Below the pieces are notes generated by a model. The model made no database searches and was not told where the DNA came from. It saw only the letters and a list, made by a program, of their open reading frames with translations. Below are positions 57,415 through 64,000 of a DNA stretch of 64,000 bases, piece by piece. Source of the DNA: Alkanindiges illinoisensis (GTDB lineage Bacteria; Pseudomonadota; Gammaproteobacteria; Pseudomonadales; Moraxellaceae); the NCBI RefSeq assembly GCF_004377485.1, contig NZ_SNTY01000085.1, positions 1 through 64,000 of the forward strand, given 5' to 3'. Positions within the stretch are counted from its first letter, which is position 1; each line of letters starts with the position of its first letter. The position numbers were made by a program, and so were the translations under genes.

Positions 57415-59092
57415 TTATCGGGACGATACCCAAGAAACAGCAACAGCCAGCGATGATACTTATGGTCGCATGCGAACCATTGCAGAAGAAGTCGTAACAG
57501 CCACCACCGCGCTACTGTTTGGTTTAACGGTGCTTACTACTGATACTGCTATTGCATCAGATAGCGTGACCGATAGCCGCTATCAGCTTATCCATGAATC
57601 CGCGCAGATCAGCGATAGCCTACTTGGTGGCAATAGTACACAAGCAACAATCAATGAATCAGCGCGTATTCGTGATACAGCCATTGCCAAACTACATGCG
57701 CGAACTGATGTGGTTGAGCAGGCGGCGGCTAGTGATATTGTCTTTGATAAGCAGATTCTATTTATATCTGATGCCGCCACGATTAGTGATAGCGTAGTTG
57801 CAAATAATCGCACTACAAATAATATTGTAGAAAAAATTAAGCTAAAAGATAGTTTATTTGGCTTTGCTAGAAAGCTAACCAGCATCACTGATACCGCAGC
57901 AGTTAGCGACTATCTAAGTGGTCGCATCACGATCACATCACAAGATAACGCTACTGCGGCTGATTTTACAAGCAGCATTAATCACGCATCAGTATTAATC
58001 AGGGAATCAGCAAAAGCAGCAGATGTAGTAATTGGCGGCACGCATAAAAGAACATTGGTGGAAGACAGCTTATCTATCAGTGATACTACTACCTATGCAC
58101 TAACCACACTAACAAATGAAAGTGTGGCTATATCAGACTACCAAACTTCAAAATTAAGCGCATCGGTATTAATCAAGGAATCCGCAAAAGCAGTAGATAG
58201 TACGACTGGCACCATACACAAAGTATCGAACATTGATGAATCTTTTACGATTGGTGAAACCTTAACGCATCGCTTGCGTGGGCTAATAATTGATACTGCC
58301 GTTGCATCGGACGCATGGACTAACCAACGGACTAGCACTGTACTCATTACTGAGCAAGCGCGTATTCGTGACCGCCTTGTCGGTGTAGCCAGTGAATTAA
58401 TCCAAGACAGCTTAAGCATTAGTGATGGCACCACAGGCAAACTACGCGCCACAACTAAAATTATTGATAGCCTTGTCATTAGTGACTTACTACAACAACA
58501 AGTCACATACAGGCAGACATTAAGCGACAGCCTGGTTATTAGCGATACCGTTACAGACCATCTATTTGCTAAGACCTTATTCAGTGATTTGTTATTCATT
58601 GAAGATAGCGTGATTGATAATGCTGCCACTGGTTTTGCATGGACAGCCAATAGTGATACCTGGGCAATGAGCCGCTACCAGGATTATCAGTATGACCAAA
58701 TTAGTGTGATTAATGGTGTCCTGTATGGCGTTAACGATAAAGGGGTTTATCGCATCGATAGTCAAAAGCCTGTAGCTGGGCATATCAAAACTGGCAAGCT
58801 GGATCTAGGGCAGGGCAATTTAACCCATCCATTGGCAGCTTACCTTGAATACGAATTTTCTGGGGAAAGTAAATCCATGCAGATTGGAGTTACTACCACA
58901 CAAACCGGAAGCAGGCAGACTTTTTATTACCCCCTATCCGTTAAGTCAAATGGTGAGACTGTCAATGGCCGAGTGCTATTTGGGCGCGGCTTGCGCGGAC
59001 GGCACTTTGCTTTTGAAGTGAACATGACTGCGGCCTATTGCTATATAAATGATTTAAGTATTGAGCTGGCGGCCAGCAAGCGGAGAGTATGA
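57407..59092 (+). CDS. Repeat-rich virion protein with ESA-x-I-x-D units
   Basis: A 561-aa protein whose residues ~20-400 repeat a motif of ~22-24 residues: a hydrophobic pair, (D/E)-(S/T)-(A/L)-x-(I/A)-(S/R)-D, a Gly or Thr turn and a variable stretch, for example LIHESAQISDSLLGG and LIRESAKAADVVIGG. The unit suggests a beta-solenoid or beta-prism shaft. The C-terminal ~150 residues form a separate domain (TWAMSRYQDYQYDQISVING). It overlaps the next gene by four bases. Confidence 0.7.
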   Translation: MSSYRDDTQETATASDDTYGRMRTIAEEVVTATTALLFGLTVLTTDTAIASDSVTDSRYQLIHESAQISDSLLGGNSTQATINESARIRDTAIAKLHARTDVVEQAAASDIVFDKQILFISDAATISDSVVANNRTTNNIVEKIKLKDSLFGFARKLTSITDTAAVSDYLSGRITITSQDNATAADFTSSINHASVLIRESAKAADVVIGGTHKRTLVEDSLSISDTTTYALTTLTNESVAISDYQTSKLSASVLIKESAKAVDSTTGTIHKVSNIDESFTIGETLTHRLRGLIIDTAVASDAWTNQRTSTVLITEQARIRDRLVGVASELIQDSLSISDGTTGKLRATTKIIDSLVISDLLQQQVTYRQTLSDSLVISDTVTDHLFAKTLFSDLLFIEDSVIDNAATGFAWTANSDTWAMSRYQDYQYDQISVINGVLYGVNDKGVYRIDSQKPVAGHIKTGKLDLGQGNLTHPLAAYLEYEFSGESKSMQIGVTTTQTGSRQTFYYPLSVKSNGETVNGRVLFGRGLRGRHFAFEVNMTAAYCYINDLSIELAASKRRV

Positions 59093-62000
59093 ACATGACA
59101 TTGTTTATTCCAAACATGAAAGCCATGGATGAGTCGATTGATCAAGTTAACGACAAAATGAAATATTTTGAGGGGAAGGCAAATAGCTTTTCGGCCGCCC
59201 TTGCCAAAGAACTAAGTAATATTTCAAATATCCAGTTTGATGAGATTGGCGATGCACCTTCGCTCACTCCAAATAATGGCCTTGATTCCCTGAGTCCAGT
59301 GGTTCTCCCGGAGCTTTCTGCGCCCGACATTGCACCCCCTGTGCTTGACCGACAGGATGTGGTTGCATTATCAACACCCGCGCCGCTTGATATTGCGCCA
59401 CTAAATCTAACTATTGAGCAGCCCGTATTGCCCAATCTGGATAATACATTTAATCCGGTAAGTTACACGCCGATTGATGACATTAATCGGATTCAGGCAC
59501 CTGAAATAATTGGCGACATCAAAGCTCCAGTAATGGAGTTGCCAGACTTAAAATCCCCACAAGCACCCGCTCTTGTCAATAAGCCAACTATTAATCTAGA
59601 TATCGCTGCACCCGTATTGCCCAATCTGGATAATGCATTTAATCCTGTTGGCTACACAGCCATTAGTGATATCGCTGGCCTGGAAGCGCCAAGAATTGAC
59701 ACGGAAATTAAGGGAAGTCATCTAGAGTTGCCGGAATTCAAGACGACACAAGCACCTGCACCACTACAAAGACCAAATGTTAATCTGGATATTGATATCC
59801 CAGTGTTACCTGATCTTCCTAGTCAATTTGCAGAAGTAGCTGAGGATTTTAGCTATGATGCACCATCCATTGAATTTGACACTATTCCTGCCCCACTTAA
59901 TGACGATGTGAATTTTACCAGTAAGTTGCCCACACTGGATATTTCAAATTTGATGGGTGCACTGGATTTTACCCTGCCTGACATGCCGGACGTGCCAGTT
60001 GGTTTTGATATTGCGATGCCAGCTGTGCCAGATATTAATACAGGATCTGCGCCTTTAGCTCCGGCCATTGATACAACCATTAATCTGCCCAGCGCACCTG
60101 AACTCAACCTACCTGAAATGGAGGCACTTGAGGCAATTGAGTTACCCTCTTTTGAGTTTGAGGGAGTGCCTGAGTTTGATGAGGAAGCACCTGTCTTTGA
60201 GATTGATGCATCTGTATTTAGTGATATTGACCAGGCGCTGACTGATGCGGTTGAGGTACTATCCAAAGACTACTTTGAGCACAATAAAGATTCAGTCATT
60301 AGTCCGTTGATGACTGAGATTAAAAATTGGCTTGAAGGTGGTCACCCGGGAACAGGATTGCCTGCATCTGTGGAATCCGCATTATTCAACCGGGCTGTTG
60401 ACCGCGAAAGCCAGCAAACCAGACGTGCAGTAAGTGAAGCTGTTAATGAGTGGGCAGCACGTGGTTTCTCTATGCCGCAGGGAATGTTGCAAAAGCAGAT
60501 TAGCGCTATCCGTGATGACGCCAGATTAAAATCGGCTGACTTAAACCGTGAAATTATGGTGCAGTCGTTTGACAAGCAGCTTGAACATATTCGCTTCTTA
60601 ACCACCCAAGGTATGGCGCTGGAAAAAATGCGTATTGATTTGTGGACTGCCTACACAGCCAACATGATGCAAGTGGTGCAGCTTCAAGTAGAAAGCAAGA
60701 TAAATATGTTAAATGCACAAATCAGTTTATTCAATGCTCAAGCCAGTGCATTTGAAACACTGGTGACGATATATAAAACCAAAATCGAAGGAGCAATTGC
60801 CAAAATTACAGCGTATAAAGCGCAGGTTGATGCACAAATGGCAATTGGGCAAATCAACCAGCAAAAAATAGAGATATTCAAAGGCAAAATCGAAGTGGTA
60901 TTGGCCAATGTGGACGTTTACAAAGCTTTGATCCAGGGTGAAAGCGCTCGGTCTGATGCGATTAGGAATCAGATTGATGTTTATAAAACTGAAGTATCTG
61001 CATATGCCGAGGAGATGTCCGCCCAAAAGGCCAGAATTGATATTTTTAATGCTCAGGTCAATGCAGAAACTGCCAGAGTGGGCATGTTTGAATCAATATC
61101 AAGAAACTATGCCACAACTATCCAGGGAATTGGTGTGCAAGCTGATGTCAAGAATAAGCAGCAGGGGCTAATTATGGAGGAGGCGCGGCTAAAATTACAG
61201 GAATTTAGCGCACTCATGGATCTTGAAAAGTCGGAAATATCAACCCGACTGGCGATTGCCCAGAACAATACCAATAATTTTGTCAGGCAGGTCGAGTGGG
61301 TTAAGGCGGTTAGCGATCAAAAGTCAAGGAAGGCCGATCTTGAAATGAAGTCACTGGATGCCAAGCAGCGTACAGTCATTGCCAATGCTGATTTACGCGG
61401 CAAGTACGCGGATATCAATTCTAGAATTATTCTTGCCAATGCAGACATGCAGGGCAAGTACATGGATATTAAGTCGCGTTCTGCAATGGCCAAGCTTGAT
61501 AGTGAAATGAAGTACGTCGATATCCAGTCACGTATTGATCTGAGTAACGCTGAAATTGAGGCGAAATATGCAGGCATGGATGTACAGGTCAAGACAGCCA
61601 AGCTGGATGCAGACAGTAAAGCACTGGATGCACAAATCAGGGTGGCTACGGCTAATGCTGATTTACAATCTCGTCACTTGGATAATCTGACTAAAGTTGG
61701 GATTGCCAATGCCGATGCAAACATCAAAGTCAGTATGGCCAACGCAGAAATGCAGGGTAAATATGCAGATATCAATTCCAGAATGGTGATTTCAGGGGCA
61801 GAGTTGCAGGGCAGGTTTGCCGAGATTCAATCAAGAGTAGCAATGGCCAAGCTTGATAGTGAAATGAAGTACGTCGATATCCAGTCACGTATTGATCTGA
61901 GTAACGCCGAGATTGCAGCCAAGTATGCCGATATGGATATCAAGGCTAAAACTGCCAAGCTGGATGCTGATGGCAAGGTATTGGAGGCCAATGTACGCAT

Positions 62001-62703
62001 TGCAACTGCCAATGCTGATGTGCAGGCACGCCATCTGGACAATATCACCAAGGTAGGCATTGCTAATGCCGATGCAGCAGTGAAGGTTGGGGTTGCCAAT
62101 ACTGAGTTGCAGGGCAAATACGCTGATATTAATGCAAAAATGGCAATGGCTAATATGGACGCACAAAGCCGGTTTGCTGACACCCAATTACGTGCTGCCA
62201 CAGCACAACTTGATGCTGATGTTAAATATGCCGATATGGTTAGTCGCGCCAATATTAGTAACGTAGAGGTATCGGCACGGGTGGCAGAAGCCAATTCACG
62301 GATTAGTATTGCCCATACTGATGTGCAGGCTCGTTTTGCTGACATGAAAGCACGTACGAATATTGCTCAGGCTGATACACAGGCCCGGTATGCCGATATG
62401 ACGACTCGTACCGCTATTGCCAATGCAGATATGCAGGCACGTCATAGCGAGGCTAACGCACGTATTAATATTGCCAATGCCGAGATGGCGCTTAAGCAGT
62501 GGGATATCAAGTCACAGCGTTCATTCCAGAAAACCCAGTTGGCTATTGAAGCAGCCAAGGCCATGGGGCAGTATACGGCACAGCTTGCCGCAGGTGCTAT
62601 GTCTGCTATGCATGTATCAGCCAGCATTAGTAGTAGTGCCTCACAATCACAAAGCTTAAGCAGCAGCTCATCCGAAAGCGAAAGCCATAACTATAATTAC
62701 TAA
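59089..62703 (+). CDS. 1204-aa protein with Pro-rich N-terminus and long helical 18-residue repeats
   Basis: The first ~350 residues are Pro/Asp/Ile-rich with ~60-residue repeats (PVLPNLDNTFNPVSYTPIDD). Residues ~370-740 are helical and coiled. From ~760 to the C-terminus there are about 22 repeats of 18 residues with NAD/KLD and KYADI/SR-type motifs (NADMQGKYMDIKSRSAMA). Eighteen residues equal five helix turns. Two copies of a 119-residue module share a 68-bp identical DNA stretch. The end is Ser-rich. It could be a tail-length ruler or an ejected helical protein. Confidence 0.7.
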   Translation: MNMTLFIPNMKAMDESIDQVNDKMKYFEGKANSFSAALAKELSNISNIQFDEIGDAPSLTPNNGLDSLSPVVLPELSAPDIAPPVLDRQDVVALSTPAPLDIAPLNLTIEQPVLPNLDNTFNPVSYTPIDDINRIQAPEIIGDIKAPVMELPDLKSPQAPALVNKPTINLDIAAPVLPNLDNAFNPVGYTAISDIAGLEAPRIDTEIKGSHLELPEFKTTQAPAPLQRPNVNLDIDIPVLPDLPSQFAEVAEDFSYDAPSIEFDTIPAPLNDDVNFTSKLPTLDISNLMGALDFTLPDMPDVPVGFDIAMPAVPDINTGSAPLAPAIDTTINLPSAPELNLPEMEALEAIELPSFEFEGVPEFDEEAPVFEIDASVFSDIDQALTDAVEVLSKDYFEHNKDSVISPLMTEIKNWLEGGHPGTGLPASVESALFNRAVDRESQQTRRAVSEAVNEWAARGFSMPQGMLQKQISAIRDDARLKSADLNREIMVQSFDKQLEHIRFLTTQGMALEKMRIDLWTAYTANMMQVVQLQVESKINMLNAQISLFNAQASAFETLVTIYKTKIEGAIAKITAYKAQVDAQMAIGQINQQKIEIFKGKIEVVLANVDVYKALIQGESARSDAIRNQIDVYKTEVSAYAEEMSAQKARIDIFNAQVNAETARVGMFESISRNYATTIQGIGVQADVKNKQQGLIMEEARLKLQEFSALMDLEKSEISTRLAIAQNNTNNFVRQVEWVKAVSDQKSRKADLEMKSLDAKQRTVIANADLRGKYADINSRIILANADMQGKYMDIKSRSAMAKLDSEMKYVDIQSRIDLSNAEIEAKYAGMDVQVKTAKLDADSKALDAQIRVATANADLQSRHLDNLTKVGIANADANIKVSMANAEMQGKYADINSRMVISGAELQGRFAEIQSRVAMAKLDSEMKYVDIQSRIDLSNAEIAAKYADMDIKAKTAKLDADGKVLEANVRIATANADVQARHLDNITKVGIANADAAVKVGVANTELQGKYADINAKMAMANMDAQSRFADTQLRAATAQLDADVKYADMVSRANISNVEVSARVAEANSRISIAHTDVQARFADMKARTNIAQADTQARYADMTTRTAIANADMQARHSEANARINIANAEMALKQWDIKSQRSFQKTQLAIEAAKAMGQYTAQLAAGAMSAMHVSASISSSASQSQSLSSSSSESESHNYNY
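61483..61550 (+). repeat. 68-bp exact internal repeat, copy 1
   Basis: Identical to 61840-61907, offset 357 bp (119 codons, in frame). The identity at silent positions points to a recent duplication or gene conversion inside the repeat protein. Confidence 0.9.
61840..61907 (+). repeat. 68-bp exact internal repeat, copy 2
   Basis: Second copy of the 61483-61550 stretch; both encode the same unit with KLDSEMKYVDIQSRI. Confidence 0.9.
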
Positions 62704-62714
62704 CCCCTGTAAGG
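62704..62714 (+). promoter_or_regulatory. CCCCTGTARGG box, copy 7
   Basis: CCCCTGTAAGG starts at the last base of the TAA stop context of the 1204-aa gene and lies 75 bp before the next start. AAGGCTG (62711-62717) can pair with CAGCCTT (62727-62733), so box and hairpin overlap. Confidence 0.6.
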
Positions 62715-62778
62715 CTGGTCACGGATCAGCCTTCTGCGCAAGCATACGGCATTGTAATTATCAACAGAGTCGTATGCC

Positions 62779-64000
62779 ATGCGTGGATTTCAGCCTAAAA
62801 ACAAGCGCAATCAGGAAGCGGAGCAACCACAACCCGGGCTGGGTATGATCCGTGGTAAAGGTACGGGTACTTCCGATAGTATTAAAGCGCAGGTACCAAC
62901 AGGCAGCTATATTATGCCTGCCGATTCCACGGAACAGATTGGTGGTGAGAATCTGGCAGGCCTCGGATTTAAGCCACGTAATGTGCCGGTCAATGTCAGT
63001 AATGGTGAGTTTGGCCTATCGCCTGAGCAGGTACATGCGGTAGGTGTGCAGGCACTGGATCAAATGAAAGATGCCACGCACACGCCAGTTGCTAAAGGGT
63101 TCAGCCCACAACGGGAAGATGCGTTATTTTTTGCTGATGGTGGGTTGGTTGATCCGAATGACCCAAGATATAAGCAACAAATGACGTTGCGAAATAATCA
63201 GCAAATGACGTTGCGAAATAATCAGCAAATGGCGTTGCGAAATAATCAGCAAATGGCGACACGACAAGCACTCGCAACAACCAACCCTGTCCAGCCAAAT
63301 ACCATGCGAACTGTGACACCACTTCCCAATCCGCCAACCCCCAGCTTACCGCCACCTCAGGCGCAAGTAGCGGCACAAACTGCAACCCAAGGTTCAAATG
63401 CGGCCACAGCAAGTGGTGGATTTGGAACCAGAACACTAGGACGCATTGCAAGTGGTGCAAAAGGCCTAGGCGCCTTTCATTTAGCAGCATCCGGACTGGG
63501 TGGGGCGATTGCAGGCTTTGATACCCCAACTTCACAATATGCTGAGCGTATGGGGCTAGATCCCAATAAAGACTATGGCACAGCGGCAGAGCTTGGAATC
63601 CGGGCTGCAGGCGTGATGTCAGATGTGGGCAATGCAGCATCTTTTGGCATATTGGGACGCAGGTTCCCTGATAAACAGCGCATTGAAGCCCAGAATGAAG
63701 GCTTGGCACAGCAACAACGCTATGCTGCATGGAACGCCGCCAAAACCAATGCAGGTGGATCAGATAAAACCACTTCAAATCCTTTTGATCAGCCAGCTAC
63801 AGGGCAGCCAGCAACCCAGTCCGTTCAAGCGCCTACTGGTACACCACAGGCGCGCGACAATAATGTCACGAAAGTGGGTAATAGCTATTCTGGCAATAAT
63901 ATTAGCAATGGCTTTACGGTGAATGGCCAGGTATTTGATCCTGCTAAGGGTAGTTTAAATCCACAAGCCAACAGTCCGCAAAATCAGCAGGCCGTAAAAA
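62779..64000 (+). CDS. Large virion protein, 3' end outside the window (partial)
   Basis: An open frame from ATG 62779 to the end of the window, at least 407 residues. The N-terminus (RGKGTGTSDSIKAQVPTGSY, IMPADSTEQIGG, VNVSNGEFGLSPEQVHAVG) resembles large podovirus structural proteins with a Gly-rich start. Three and a half copies of a 24-bp repeat encode MTLRNNQQ at 63181-63258. The rest is rich in Ala, Gln, Gly and Asn and probably low in structure, with a hydrophobic LGAFHLAASGLGGAIAGF segment. A large ejection or tail protein is likely. Confidence 0.65.
   Translation, partial: MRGFQPKNKRNQEAEQPQPGLGMIRGKGTGTSDSIKAQVPTGSYIMPADSTEQIGGENLAGLGFKPRNVPVNVSNGEFGLSPEQVHAVGVQALDQMKDATHTPVAKGFSPQREDALFFADGGLVDPNDPRYKQQMTLRNNQQMTLRNNQQMALRNNQQMATRQALATTNPVQPNTMRTVTPLPNPPTPSLPPPQAQVAAQTATQGSNAATASGGFGTRTLGRIASGAKGLGAFHLAASGLGGAIAGFDTPTSQYAERMGLDPNKDYGTAAELGIRAAGVMSDVGNAASFGILGRRFPDKQRIEAQNEGLAQQQRYAAWNAAKTNAGGSDKTTSNPFDQPATGQPATQSVQAPTGTPQARDNNVTKVGNSYSGNNISNGFTVNGQVFDPAKGSLNPQANSPQNQQAVK
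63181..63258 (+). repeat. 24-bp tandem repeat inside the last gene
   Basis: Three units of 24 bp (63181, 63205, 63229) and a partial fourth encode MTLRNNQQ-type octapeptides. The unit is a multiple of three, so copy number can vary without shifting the frame. Confidence 0.88.

Larger units (their letters stand above)
21948..64000. mobile_element. Prophage 2: lambdoid layout with podovirus-like late genes, left part
   Basis: It starts at the tRNA-His 3' end with a P4-type integrase, followed by a leftward RecT/exonuclease operon, a CI/Cro switch, a rightward replication operon, TerS/TerL, portal, scaffold, capsid and long repeat proteins. No sheath, tube or tape measure gene is seen in the late region up to 64000, which favours a short-tailed phage, though later genes are missing. 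Lysis genes and the right attachment site must lie beyond the window. Confidence 0.88.

Noticed and set aside
63181-63258. Short direct repeats that could be taken for a CRISPR array
   Set aside because: Units are contiguous, in frame, without spacers and inside a long open frame; no cas genes are near.
63101-63778. 225-codon open frame on the minus strand
   Set aside because: It lies opposite the Gln/Asn-rich open frame that runs off the window, lacks a ribosome site and has no recognisable motif.

Overview
The window holds two temperate phages integrated one after the other. Base composition, codon usage and gene content suggest a Moraxellaceae host, most likely Acinetobacter; this is an inference, because no chromosomal gene is present. 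The junction is the 3' end of a tRNA-His gene (21948-21981), which acts as the right end of the first prophage and the left end of the second.

Prophage 1 (window start to ~21981) has the P2 tail programme: tailspike fragment, tail fibre, small fibre-associated protein, sheath FI, tube FII, E and E+E' through a -1 frameshift, tape measure T, U, D and the late activator Ogr. After ogr comes an AT-rich cargo block (9742-13679). It holds a PIN-like gene, a three-gene leftward operon ending in a PD-(D/E)XK nuclease, and a secreted Excalibur-domain protein; the operon and the secreted-protein gene have near-identical 40-bp upstream elements. The early region follows: a three-domain Rha protein, a repressor with a GCTATAG-type operator, three small early genes, a zinc-finger/TOPRIM/helicase replication protein and a tyrosine integrase. 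The phage thus has P2 tails on a non-P2 replication module.

Prophage 2 (from ~21982 past the window end) is arranged like a lambdoid phage with podovirus-like structural genes. It has a P4-type integrase, an AlpA-like regulator, a leftward early operon (RecT, a 4-Cys RecB-type exonuclease and small proteins) and a leftward immunity operon (S24-type CI, then two genes in the position lambda uses for rexA/rexB). A Cro-like gene and a DnaT/DnaC-type replication operon run rightward. Operators of form TAAG-N4-CTTA sit both at the leftward early promoter and between cI and cro, an OL/OR arrangement. A leftward three-gene cluster with its own operator-controlled promoter separates early from late genes.

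The late operon runs TerS, TerL, a 750-aa portal, a cassette of non-structural genes (Gp49-like, HigA-like, HNH, NinB and others), scaffold, major capsid, adaptor and a long set of repeat-rich tail-tip or ejection proteins, the last cut by the window edge. An 11-bp box, CCCCTGTARGG, recurs seven times in late-region gaps, each 65-115 bp before a start codon.

The strongest candidates for undescribed biology are the two-gene nucleotidyltransferase module in the rexAB slot (26407-27910), the three-gene nuclease operon (10545-12840) and the CCCCTGTARGG box. Names rest on recognised motifs and gene order only; no database search was possible.
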